NCBI GenBank assembly: GCA_014529385.2
Contig: CM043960.1
Location: forward strand, 74,059,410-74,123,409
Direction of reading: 5' to 3'
DNA: 64,000 nt
Origin: Adiantum capillus-veneris
Taxonomy: Eukaryota > Streptophyta > Polypodiopsida > Polypodiales > Pteridaceae
Part shown: in pieces, positions 33,656 to 44,902 of the stretch
Layout: each line of letters begins with the position of its first letter
How positions within the stretch are numbered: the first letter of the stretch is position 1
Program-made: the position numbers and the translations under genes
Notes under the pieces: generated by a model
What the model saw: the letters and a program-made list of their open reading frames with translations, nothing else
What the model was told of the DNA's origin: nothing
Database searches by the model: none

Positions 33656-34768
33656 GTGATAACCGCAAGTTTCTTGAACATTAAGCTAAGCCAAGAATAT
33701 GCTACTACGCGGAGTGTCTATCAAAGACCAATTAGAACTGCAAATGAAGCACAACAACTTCGTAATGAGGGAAAGAAACAAATTGATATATGGACAGATG
33801 GGAGCTTGTATCCATCAGATCCTAGCACTGGAAGGTATCCATATTTTCACACACCTCATGATTTGATGAGATTTGTTGGTGATGGGGTTGATGGCTTACT
33901 AGTATATAGTTCTAGTTTATCTCATTTACAAATTGATCATACACATTACATTCATGTCTCAAAACTGTTTTGTCTTCAAATGTAACAAAAATTTTAAAAC
34001 TTAAAAACCAAATAGCATCTCTAAAACAAGAAAATCACCAGCTTCAGACTTTAAAAGAAATTCCAATAGGATTAAGAGCACGAGTAAAACGAATGAGAGA
34101 TGTAGTAAACTTAACAGAAGGTTCTGGACAAAGAAAAAAAAGATTAAAGATTACTAGAGAACATGTGACTAGTCTTTTAGGATTTGATATGTCCAATGTT
34201 CAAGAAAGGGTGAGATTTTTGAATGAGGTAATGAACAAAAGTGATATTATGAAACTTTCTGAAAATCAAACTCAGAAGAAATTGGTATTTCAAAATTTAT
34301 TGAAAGATATGGGTTTACTGGTCCAATCTTCTCAAATGCAAGAAGTTTGTGACATAGTGGGGGTGAGTAGAAGGGGTTACAGGGCCATCTCTAAAACATA
34401 GTTTCAGGATTTAAAGTATTAAAAAATTAAAGCTTTTGGGTTGCCTAGGCCTCAGAATGTTGGGAAAGTTAGGACTCTGTTAAACGAAGAAATACCCGAA
34501 CATTTTGGAGAGTACTATCATATAGAAGGAACGATGCCATATGAAAAAAAAAAAAATCTTCTTTTGAGTATAATGTTTTTAATAACATTTGGATGAGTAT
34601 AAAAAATGTTCAATCTGCTATGGTGAGATACTTTAATATGCAAGAAGTAGATTGTGAAGGAAAACTGATATTTGTTATGAAATTGGATGAAGCTCAAATT
34701 CAGAAATGTCAAAAAATGAAAAGAGTATCCATATCCCTTATGAATAGATCATTGGACTATAGCCAGGG
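33656..34768 (+). pseudogene. Unrecognised coding remnant with coiled-coil start
   Basis: Three consecutive frames on one strand: 33656-33985 (IDIWTDGSLYPSDPSTGRYPY), 33970-34401 (LKLKNQIASLKQENHQLQTL, a leucine-zipper-like helix, then KITREHVTSLLGFDMSNVQ) and a broken stretch to 34768 (FGLPRPQNVGKVRTLLNEE, then in another frame YFNMQEVDCEGKLIFVMKLD). Composition and helices look like a real protein unrelated to the LTR elements. I do not recognise the family; a DNA transposon or a captured gene are both possible. The left edge is close to the end of ORF3 and the right edge meets an LTR. Confidence 0.45.
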
Positions 34769-35700
34769 TAAGCTTGATTCCCCTATTTGCGGATCGCCGC
34801 GATAGACGTCCACAGCATAACTCTCACGCATCAACATAAAATATCAATACAAGGGAAGCAACCAGGATGAGGCATGGAAACTCACTAGGGTGTCATTCCT
34901 AATGAAGTGAACTCGATGAGATGCAACCACTAACTCTGCAAGCAAATCATACGCACAAAATCCAAGTAATCTCCCTATGTCCTTCTACATAGCTTTACAG
35001 TCATCACGCCCGTTTACCATGAAAATCACGTTGGATTCACACGAAACTTGAAGTGAAGCTACAGGGGACTATTAGGAGCATATCCTTTCACTGTCACAAC
35101 ATTATAGATAGGTACAAAGATTGCGATCGTTCGTCCCAAAGTAAACCAAAACAATGAACATTTTATCCTAAAGGGTCGTTTTAGGGTCCCTAAAGCCTTT
35201 CTTGGGGTCAAAAAAACATAAAATACGCGTTTAAACACTCAAAACAGCGATTTGAGTTCTCAAACTTGTAGTTTAAAACCTACACAGAATCTTGAATGAT
35301 TACACTTGAATGGAAGAGCAAAGTAAGAGGAACACAATGCAATAAACGAAATTGAATTCGGATTACCGTAGACATAGTAGCGAAGATTACAAGTTGGAGC
35401 AAGAAGAAGCTCTCAAACGTACGTTGACTTCTCAGTTTCTCATAAAAAAGATAAATTTGTTCAAAGTTACAAAATTGACCTTTATAGTTTAGGTCTTTAC
35501 AAATGGCTTGTCCGGCCAAAAGCTTCTAAACTTCTAACTAGCTCTCTAATATACAATTGCTCCCAAAAAAATAATCATAAATTCTTTTACAAGTTCTCGG
35601 CTTAGAGATGCTCTCTTACAAAACAATTTTACAAGGGTTTCCCACAAAAATGTGACTCCTTCTCTGGAACCCATTACTTTGTTGCTTCGTCCGCCAAACA
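34769..35700 (-). mobile_element. LTR of the minus-strand ORF3-bearing element
   Basis: On the minus strand it begins TGTTTGGCGGACGAAGC directly after a polypurine tract. It has CTATAAAGGTCAATTTTGTAA (TATA region, 35467-35487), which resembles GTATAAAAGCCAATTTTTGTAAG in the family B LTR at 18001. A length of about 930 bp would match that LTR (920 bp). The left boundary is approximate, set by the end of the neighbouring coding remnant. No identical partner LTR was found. Confidence 0.55.
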
Positions 35701-35716
35701 CTCCCCCCTTCCTTAT
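35701..35716 (-). other. Polypurine tract of the ORF3-bearing element
   Basis: Minus-strand AAGGAAGGGGGGAG precedes TGTTTGGCGG. It defines the 3' end of the internal region on the minus strand. Confidence 0.7.
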
Positions 35717-35828
35717 CCTTGCAAGTACTCATGCATGTTTAGAGCTTTGGTCGTTGATGGGGCTCCAAGGAAGCAAGTGTTGCTGAGAAACTCCGTGTTC
35801 GAAGGACAGCTTCCAGGGCTTCTTGATG

Positions 35829-38784
35829 CTATCTGAAAGGATTGTCACTTGAAGTGTGCTGGTATGCTACGTACCGTGCTTTGAGGTCCTTCGCCATAGG
35901 GTGGAAGATCCTTGAGTCGATTTTGAAGAAACCTGTGATGAAGGCCTCTTCAAACGTCTGCAAGTAATGTGAAGGCAGGTACATTAGCCTTGAGTACATT
36001 GCCATCAGAATATGTTGTGGCGGTGAATCTTGGAGATTCCAGCAGATCCCTCGATGCCCTTCTAAGAACAGATTCCATGGATGATCATCACATTCAGTGT
36101 CTTTGAACACCTGGATGCAGGTGATGATCATCCGGGCTATCTTTACCAGCATCTGACAGGCCACATCGAGGACGTCCCGCAGCAAGGTGATTTCAAATTC
36201 AGGGTGTTGACTGCATAGGCTACTGTAGGAGGATGCTGCGCCGTCAGGACCGGGTAGTTCAACTTTTGCTGCCTTGAGCCTTTTCATGTGGCAAAGTCCT
36301 TCCATGTGTGTCTTCTAGGGACTGGGTAGAAAGTAGGATCTATCTGAATGTGCTGAGGAGCGTTGTGGTAGTTGGTTAGATCCTGTGGCCGCTTGTCCAA
36401 CCACTTCTGTCTCCACTTTGGGTGGTCGTCGATGAGTACCTGTGCTTCTTCAGTCGTCAGTGCTACACCTTCGTAACCCCCGTCTTTGTTTCGTGGCAGG
36501 GTCGGCCGCATCTTCTCCTTCCATAGGATTGCTTCATGGAACATCAAGGGAAATGGTAGGTACTCATGGCCAAACCCCTCCACCTGCTCTTCTGGCTGTA
36601 AGAATGCCAGGGCCGTTGACTCCATTATCTTCTTTTCATACATCATGTACTCTTTTGTTGGTCCCTCTGGCATGTCCTTGATGGTTTCAGTGAGCTCATC
36701 TCTAATATATAAGCCTGCCTCGGCCGATCCCTGTCCTTGTTCTCCTTCATGTGAAGTTTCAGGCAAATCAGGCAGGTCTTGACTAGACAGCAGTTGCGGT
36801 TGCACCTGGGCTGCGTCTGTTTTGATTTGTTGTTGAGAAATCACGTCTTCTTTTTCTTTCAGCAGTGTCTCGCTGATCTGTTTCTGAGTCTCTAACTCGG
36901 CCCTTGCTTGTGCCAATTGCTGCTCCAGCTCTTTTACCTTTGTCTCATTGGCCGCCATCTGGGCCATCATTCCCAATAAGAGCAGCTATCTCTGAAGTCT
37001 TTCTTGCTCTAGCTCCCCTTTCAACGCCGCTAGGGTGTTCACTGTTGTGGAATTGTCTGATGTGGATACCAATGCTCCAGCAGGTTCCTGGTTTGCCATC
37101 AAGGTTGTCAGAGTACTTTTGACAGTGAGGCATGAACTGTTAACTCTCTAAAACCTTGTGCTTTCGTAAGCAAGCTGCTCCGTTGCTTTCTGTACCTTTT
37201 TTGTCAATTCTTGGCATTCTTTTTCCTTGGTGGTCAACTCTGTCCTGACGTCCACTAGATCTTTGATCAAAGACTGAGCCTGCTGTCGCTCAGTGTCTCT
37301 TTCCTTCGTTGTGAGCTCCAATTGTGCCGGTAGGCTCTCTAACTCCTTTTGCCCAGTTTTTTGCTTTTGTTGGGCTTCCTATACCTGCTTTTCTTTTTCT
37401 CTCAGCACCACGTGCTGGCATTGGATTGTCTTTCTAATTCCTGTAAGGTTTTCCTGTAGTCAAAATCAACAATAGCATGACAGGCTTCTTGGTATCCTAT
37501 TGCTTATGTAGGAGGTATAGACTTGTTTTGTGAGGATGAAACAGGAGGAGGTGGTGTTTTTTTGGTTGATGGAGGAGGAGGAGGAGGAGGAGATTTCGGT
37601 GAAGGAGGAGGAGGTGGTGATTTAGGCGAGGGAGGAGGTGGTGATTTTTCCACTTCTCGTACATGCCTCTTGTTCGAAGCATCTTCCCTTTGCTGCGAAG
37701 CAGTCGCTTTCGCTTTTCTTTTCTTTAAAATATTTATGATTCTTTGGCGAGTCAAATCCGCCACCCGTCGTGCTTCCACATTCCTCTCTCTTTGGGTTTT
37801 CTTTAATTGCTCTGCTTGGTTTGTATCATCAGCCGCATCTTTCTCCTTTGTTCCTTGAGTGGACTGCGAAGAAATGTCCACTTCTGCAACCTTTTGTTCC
37901 GCTTCTAACCTTTGCTTTTCAGCCCGTATGCGAGCTGCATTTTCTATTCTTTCTTGTCTTTCCTTCTCAAACCTTCGTTTTTCTGTTTGTTGTGTTGCAG
38001 CAGCTCTTGCCTGTCTGTCAGCCCGCAACTTGGTCCTTCTTTCCTCAACTCTTTGTTGGGCCTCTGCATATGCTTTTTGAAGGTCAAACTGTGGCACTGT
38101 ACTTCTTTTCCTCTTTCTTTTCTCAAGTGGTGTGCTGGTGTCTTCCTCCTCGCTTTCTTCAAACTCAGATGGTCCTTTGTCTTCAGACCCTTGAGAGTTT
38201 CCCTCCTCTTCAGTCTCAGTATTTTCTTCATCACTCGAGCTTTTGTTGGATGCCTTGGCTGAGCGCGATGATGTGGCGCTAGTGGTCATCCTAACTGAAT
38301 GAGCAACCAACTTTGCTTTTTGAATCAGGGTTGTTTGAGAACTGGCCCGCCGACAGATCTTCAATCATTTCCAAATCTTGGTATGCTATTCTTGTTAGCA
38401 TTGGCCCCGCACTCATGTAGCTTTTGTTCTTTGCCGAGCCTTGTCAGTGAGCATCGCTTGCCCATCATACTGTATCGAGCTCATGAGCTCGTGGGCCCTC
38501 ATGTAGTCTGTTCCCCATGGCTGCAATCTGAAAAAGTGCTCCAAATACACATCCCACACGGCTTATGTGACCTCCGGCCTTCGGTGGAGGAGATTCCATA
38601 TTTCCCTTGGCATGATAGTTGTCTTTACCATGTCACCATCAACATCCCTAAACTTCGCGATGAAAATGTGAGTAGGGATCTGAGCTAGTATTTCATCCGA
38701 GATGTGAGATTTTCCATTTGTAGCGAGCTCATCCACTTCATATGGTGCTGTTGTCCACTGCCTTTCTTTCTTTTGGCGAGGCAT
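35829..38784 (-). pseudogene. ORF3 (minus copy): about 970-residue protein with long coiled coil
   Basis: Reads as one protein broken by a few stops and shifts. The N-terminal domain (38784-38563) has MPRQKKERQWTT, IPTHIFIAKFRDVDGDMV and, past a stop, WGTDYMRAHELMSSIQYDG. Then an acidic Ser/Glu stretch (EENTETEEEGNSQGSE), a charged helix (RFEKERQERIENAARIRAEK), a Pro-rich hinge (SPPPPSPKSPPPPP, about 37560-37650) and a second coiled coil (VRTELTTKEKECQELTKKV, VKELEQQLAQARAELETQK). The C-terminal globular part (36284-35829) includes RDVLDVACQMLVKIARM and MAMYSRLMYLPSHYLQTF. Nothing recognised. It ends about 110 bp before the PPT. Confidence 0.65.
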
Positions 38785-41056
38785 TCTGTGTCAGTAGAAT
38801 CACAAGCTGTCAGGATTTTCCTTTTGCAACCAGTAGCATTTAGACTTTTAGTAAAAAGTAGTTCAAAAGTTAAAATTGATCATAACTTGAACAAATCTCA
38901 TCCATTCTTGTCCATATTTCACCAGTGGGACTAGGAAGACTAGAGCTATGACTGATTGAAATTTGAGCCAAATCTGGGCCTGAGGTACACCGATCGCAAT
39001 CGTAGTACAGCGGCCAAAATGAAATCTGATCATATGAGTGGTTTGCTGATAGCTAGAGGGTCATGTTGGTCCACTCTGTCTTTTATTTGAACCACTTTTG
39101 AGTTTATGAGTCCCAATTTTGGGTTACAAGGGAGTTTTGGACTAGACTTTGATTTTTCATGGGTTTTTGATGTCCAATTGACTTGAAACTTGATGGGTGA
39201 CTTGAATAAGACGTGTACAAGAGATCTGTTAGGTTTTGGTCAAATTCTGATACTGAGGTACACCGATCGCGAACGTAGTACCTGGACTTTTTTGGATGAA
39301 AACTAGATGGCCTTGGTCCCCTATGCCTGCCTAGCCCACTAATGATTTATTTTCAAGTTTGGACTTAAAATGAACAAATTAGAGCAATTTTTCACTATTT
39401 GACCTTATTTTACTAAGTCTAACCATATTGGGTTTTCCTGATGAACTTTGGTTGGAGCCTGGAGTTAGTTGAAGTTAGTTTTTGAGCTTTCACTGATTCC
39501 ATGATGTGTTGTTATCATCAACCTACTCCGCTATCTGATTCTGACTTGATCAGTCACTTTTTACCCCGTCTTTGGAGATTTTCCAGACTTGTGCATTTTT
39601 CAGGCATTCTTTGGATACCCGTGGGATATTTGGGCATCTCTAAGTCGCCTTTTAGTCTTTGACATTAGTTCGGCCTAATTCTTCCCTTGTGTGATCACTC
39701 GAGACTGAAATGGTCATCTATGTTGTAGGAGACTCTGAGATCCATTTGGGGTTTTCTACTACAGTGCTGACTCCTAGTCGGACAGGTATGCTTTTCAAAC
39801 CACCCGTCTTAATTTTCAGTCGAATTTTGGTAGTTGTACGTTAAATTTTTCTGTTTCGGTTGTGTTTGACAAATTTGACCCATTCTATGAGCAAAATTTG
39901 TGCATTTTCCATGAAAATTCAAGAGAGTGTATCTTTCACTAAGTTCTAAGCCTGGGCCAAGACAAAATTTACAAAACCTGCATCTGGGGGCACCGATCGC
40001 GATCGTACCATAATTACCAAATTCATTTTTGACACCTGCAGTTTGTTGGCGAAGCTGAGGGGATGCCTTTTGCAATTTCTGTGCCAAGTTTGGTCAGTGG
40101 GATACACCGATCGCGATCGTTGTACCACCATCAAACTGAGAACTGATCATATGGCCTGGTTCCTGGCATTGTGGCAAGCACATTGATGTGTTCTGTGCTT
40201 GAGAAAAGTTTTGTTTTGATGCCTCTAAGGGCCCTTGACCTATTTGACTCAATCCGACTTTGATTTGATCCATTCGCCCATTTGTGCAATGATTCGCGCT
40301 TGCATGCGTAATAGACTTGATCTTTACTTGATAAGGAACATACCTGTGAAATTTGGTATGAAATGCTGGCGCCGACCGTCCGTACGGGGTAGAAATGTGG
40401 CAGCTCGCTCTAGGTCAAGAAGCTCTCTTCTTCTCTCTCAAAATGTGAAAATGAACAATGAGCTAGAATTTTGGCCTACTTGACCTATATCTCCCTGAGG
40501 TTCTCGTGACATAGGGCTGATTTTCCTTACCCATACCATCCGTGGGTCGAACCGTTTGTCATTCTGGCATCGTATGACCATTTGATGCGATTCTAGTGAA
40601 ATGTGGTCATGATCGTTAAGGCTGAAATTCGACATCTTCGGATTAGCTTCATATTTTCCATGCTTGATAACCTTATCATGATACTTCGACGTTTGCTTCC
40701 AGAACTTGATTCCGACGCTGTGGGTGATATTTTTTAATTTTTGGAAGATTATTAACGAAAATCAAACGAAATAAATTGAAAATACTTATTAACTGGCGAA
40801 AATTAGCCAAAAATTATTATACTCACCCCTAAGCATATATTTTCACTAGAAGCATCCCAATGCTCTAGATTTTGTCATTACAGCTCGTTACTATGCTGGT
40901 TGATGATAAAAACGCTAAAAAATGTTAGATTTTGATCAAATTTGTTCGAAATTGAACTCTAAAAAATGAAAAAAAATAACAAACACACGCATTATGTACA
41001 TATATACACGTTGGACCCCTCAATGGTCCTATGACTGCTGCTAGATTCAGCAATTA
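38785..41056 (-). repeat. 2.3 kb non-coding leader-like region with CGATCGCGATCG palindromes
   Basis: The palindrome CGATCGCGATCG or a close variant occurs at 38991, 39264, 39994 and 40108, mostly within GGTACACCGATCG...TCGTAGTACC contexts. The first two are 273 bp apart. Phrases about sequence units recur, as in the family B leader. It lies upstream (minus strand) of ORF3 and downstream of the B pol copy, the mirror of 29858-32050. Confidence 0.65.
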
Positions 41057-41571
41057 CTCCCCCCTTCTTAAACTGAGTCATCCTGGATGAAGGTTGTGTG
41101 TATGTGCATGGGTTTTGAAATCTGTGTCTATGCATAGCCGTGTAATGTGGCCCTATCCTCATGTTTGAGACAATTTATTGGGTAACACGGTGCTGTGCAA
41201 GATGCGGGGACTGAATGTTATCTTTAGTGGCTTTCGATGACGAGGCTAGCTATTTATGGAACAAAAGAGCTTGCAGTTCAATTGCTCTCTCCTTGATTGT
41301 TGGTGTTTTGATGGAAACTATTTTTGGAACCCATTTTTATTCAGTTTTTTCCATATTTGCCGATTTTGATGTAGGTTCTTGAATTTTCTTAGGTTTCCAT
41401 TGCCTATTTGTTAGTTCAGGTTCCTTGTGTTGACTTTCTGGTTGCCGTTTGATTTTTGTCCCTGAGTTTTTTGTTGTCTCTAGCTTTTGTTGCCATTTCC
41501 ACTCTGGATTAGCTCTTGAAGGTCTTTGATATGGTGTTGCTTTCGTCAGGAGTTGTGCCTTGGGTAGCCAT
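41057..41571 (-). pseudogene. Tail of the minus-strand B element, downstream of the solo LTR
   Basis: Minus strand from 41571 reads on in frame from the WLPK motif: LLTKATPYQRPSRANPEWKW and further basic, Gln/Lys-rich sequence (QHKEPELTNRQWKPKKIQE) to a TAA near 41330. It is followed by the CACGGCTATGCATAGACAC box and a purine tract AAGAAGGGGGGAG (about 41060-41075). Confidence 0.6.
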
Positions 41572-43969
41572 TGATAGCAGTTTTTTGGCTCTCCGTCGTA
41601 ATTGCCATAGTGAGTTAACCCACCCTACCAAAATCATCCAAACACTGTGGCTATCCCTACCATTTCACTGTATATAGGTGTGTGAGAGTTAGGGGACCGT
41701 CACTTTTCCCATATCTTCTTAAAAACCCTCAATTAGCTAGTCACTGGGCTAGTTGAGCCAAAAATAAAAAATAAAAATGAAAAATTATAAGTATAGTATG
41801 GCCCATTTGTGTGTAAATATTTCTCTGTATATAGGGCCTAAATAAAAGGATTTTTTATAATTATTTTGGTATTTATTTAAATATTTCTACCTATGGTGTG
41901 TTATTTATGCTATGTACATTGACTCACCATTACCATATTTTTTCTTACCATTTTGCATACTCTGTATTCCATATAAAACTAATTTCATGCAAACTTCTCT
42001 TATTTTTGGTGTAACTCCATCCCAACAAAAATCCAAAAAAACTAGTTCTATTTATGTGTATATTTTTTCACTATTGTGATTTTTTCCTTCCTACATCTAT
42101 TCTCTATTACTCTCATAAATTAGACCACAATAAATATTCATCTTTTTATGGTAGACTTATAATGAGAGAGATTTTTTTGTGACCCCTTTATATTTTTTCC
42201 ACCTATATTATTTATATTTGACATGTACATATTTTTTTAGACCCCTCAATATTTGATTTTCTTAGTTGTACTATTCACTTATATCATGATCTCAACAATA
42301 TCTTCAATTATAGACCTACCAAATAAGGTCAAGGGTATGTGACATGCATGCATGCACTATGGGGGGCTCACTCTTGGAGGTATTCAAAAGAATCATCCAA
42401 AGAAGGACCTCACAAGGACTTTGTGCAGTGGAAAACAACAGTCGGTTTTGCTGAATTTTTAAAGATCACATGCTCTCCAAATTTGAAAAGGTGATACAAA
42501 CAAAAGTTGTAGCTCGTAAGCTGAACTTTCATCTCAAATTGTTTCATATTTTTTTGAGCTACGAGCTGTGAACTATGATTTTATTGGTGGACCCCAGTTT
42601 GCCCATGCTATGCAGCCACACTCCCTCTTCCACTTTATCATTTTCCTCTTTCACACACACTTCTCCACTCATCATCCCCACCTCTCTCACCACTCCTATC
42701 TGCACCCTTCTCAACCTTGAAGAATAAGAGAAACCATGGTGAACTCATGTCTCCTACACACACTTCCATTCCAAAATTGACCACCTAGTCTCATTTTTCC
42801 TCATCCATATTACCCATATCTATCAAAAAACCACAAAATTCAGCCTCTTCTCTTGAAAGATAACATCATGGTGATTGATTACTCATTTTTACTTACCTTG
42901 GCTCCCAAGGAAGGTCAAGAGTGGAGAAAAAACGTACCATCAAAGATAGTGGACCGTCAACAAGCGTCAAAATTGACCCTACTCAAGACACTTGGAGCAT
43001 CAACATTGTAAGAAATCCATATTTTCTTACCTATTAAGAGTTTTTTCTTCCTTATTTGTATCCTACTTGGATACTCCCATTGTAAATATCCAATTCCATT
43101 TGTAAATCAATAAAAATACTAACTCTACTAATTTACTAATACTAACCTACTATGAAAAGTCCTATCACCTCCACTTCTCTCCTCTCTCTCTTCTTCATCT
43201 ATCCACACCAACTTCTTGCTAATTCCAAGAAAAAGAAATTAGATAAGTATTGAAAATATAACCCAACCATGGTTAGAGGAGTAACCCTAGCCTTCAAAAT
43301 TGCTATAAAAGGAGGGTGTAGCTAGCACAAAAGGGGGGGAGCCATAAGCAAGAGCATTATGCTATAGCATGAGAAGCCAAGCTCAACCTCTCTAGAAGGA
43401 GCTCTTGAGTGGAAGCTCATTGTCTTATGCATATGCATGTATTGTATTAGGGGTGATTAGCCAGGGAGATCTATGACATTGTAGGAGAGAGTGATCATTC
43501 AATTGAGAGTAGGAAATCTATTATTTCTCCTACTAGTGTAAGCCCAACATTTGCTGAATCAAGGAGGGTGGATTTGGACTAAACTTGGATACTTTGTCTC
43601 TCTTCCAACGTGAAGTAATGGACAACAATGATGTGTAAGTGTCTTGGTGTTTTCTTTAAGTTCTTGATAGCTTGTCTCTGGGTGTTGTTATCAATTTAGC
43701 CATAAATCCCACATACTATAAGAGGGCGACAGGGTGGAGAGGACTCCCCTGACATTAAGACAGTGATTGGGGTGGCTTTTCTTGTGATGTGTTGTGGTGT
43801 AATTTAGTCAAGCTATGTTGAACAAATACTAATCTCACTTTGATTGGTCATGACAGATTTGTAAGAAGGTATTAATGCAACAAGCACCCCCTCTCCCTTC
43901 TCTCTCTTTCTTACATATATAATTGTGTTTGCTTGATCATTTTCGATACATTTCAAAGCAACCGGCGCA

Positions 43970-44015
<46 letters not shown>

Positions 44016-44022
44016 GCATCCT

Positions 44023-44096
<74 letters not shown>

Positions 44097-44270
44097 ACGC
44101 ATCCTAGTTCGCATCCAAAACTAGGTGGTGCCCCAAATTTGTGTAGGGTTAGGTTGCGGGTTTGTGTGTGTGTTTGTTTTTTTTTCCAACCCCAACCCAA
44201 TTGAGCAACATGAGAGCCTAGAAGGGTGCTTAGAGGCCACTCTTCTTGTTGCCCGCCCCGGACCGCCTCA
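41572..44270 (+). mobile_element. Solo LTR of the T family (2.7 kb)
   Basis: It starts TGATAGCAG and ends CCGGACCGCCTCA. It is the same family as 6405-9016, in opposite orientation. CCAT on both sides (41568-41571 and 44271-44274) is a target-site duplication. Removing the LTR and one CCAT rejoins the RQIWLPK reading frame of the host B element. TATAAAA at 43304-43310 marks the promoter. A long CT microsatellite occupies about 43973-44095. No internal sequence is attached on either side, so it arose by LTR-LTR recombination. Confidence 0.85.
43973..44095. repeat. CT microsatellite in solo LTR
   Basis: Long CT run interrupted by CTACGCATCCTAG at about 44013-44025. The interrupting motif repeats the flank at 44096-44107, so the tract contains a partial duplication of its own edge. 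Confidence 0.95.
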
Positions 44271-44449
44271 CCATATCTGTCTCTGTTTGTTCTGCATGAC
44301 GGTTTTCTTTATCCAAAATTTCTGAACAACCGTTTTCGCTGTTTTTGGCTGATAAGCTAATTGCTTTTTGTCGACGGGGATAATCGGCCACGAGTGATCT
44401 GTTTTAGCGAATGGATTCATGTACATGTTAGAGTTGTATGTGTACAGTA

Positions 44450-44902
44450 GCGCATGTTCTGACCATTCAGTACTGCATTGTACGTTCTCATCCATGGAAC
44501 TCTGAAACATAGTGATTCTCTGATTTATTCGTCTTTCATTACGAAAAATTGATGAGGACAACTATTTCCATCAATATTGATTGGTAAGTTTGCTATCCCC
44601 AATGTTGGCATTGTTTCCCCGTTTGCAGCTTGTAAATCTCGGGTGGATTGCACTAGGGGTTCGTCGGTAAGCATCTTGTAAGTGGAGAAGTTGACCACAT
44701 TGACTCTTGCCCCTATGTCAAGCAATGCTCGTTGATATCTGTCATTCGGAAGTCTGACATTGATGCGAACATCGATTTCTATTTCCCATTGCTCGTGAGT
44801 GTGAATTATAGAAAGAGGAATTTGAGCCGTATCTGTTGGTTGAGGAAGTCTTTGTTGTTGTAACCTCTGTTTCCGCTTTAAAATTCTGATTCTGGCTTCC
44901 TT
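44450..44902 (-). pseudogene. Second B copy: retropepsin-like PR2 after integrase
   Basis: The frame continues from the integrase ORF past one TAG (44903) through EARIRILKRKQRLQQQRL to a retropepsin pattern. LLDIGARVNVVNFSTYKML (44725-44666; Ser/Thr of the active site replaced by Ile) is followed by ETMPTLGIANLPINIDG, SCPHQFFVMKDE, a stop, and VPWMRTYNAV in the position of ILGISWMRTYKAV. It has the same order and frame as 28533-29102, so the fusion predates both copies. Confidence 0.75.

Noticed and set aside
34785-34806. Minus-strand GGCGATCC...AGGGGA resembling a PBS next to the LTR at 34769-35700
   Set aside because: It does not begin TGG after a CA end and the spacing is wrong. The upstream PPT already makes this a 3' LTR.
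37523-38282. Plus-strand open frames with Gly-rich and Cys/Phe-rich products
   Set aside because: Antisense shadows of the Pro-rich hinge and charged helices of ORF3 on the minus strand.
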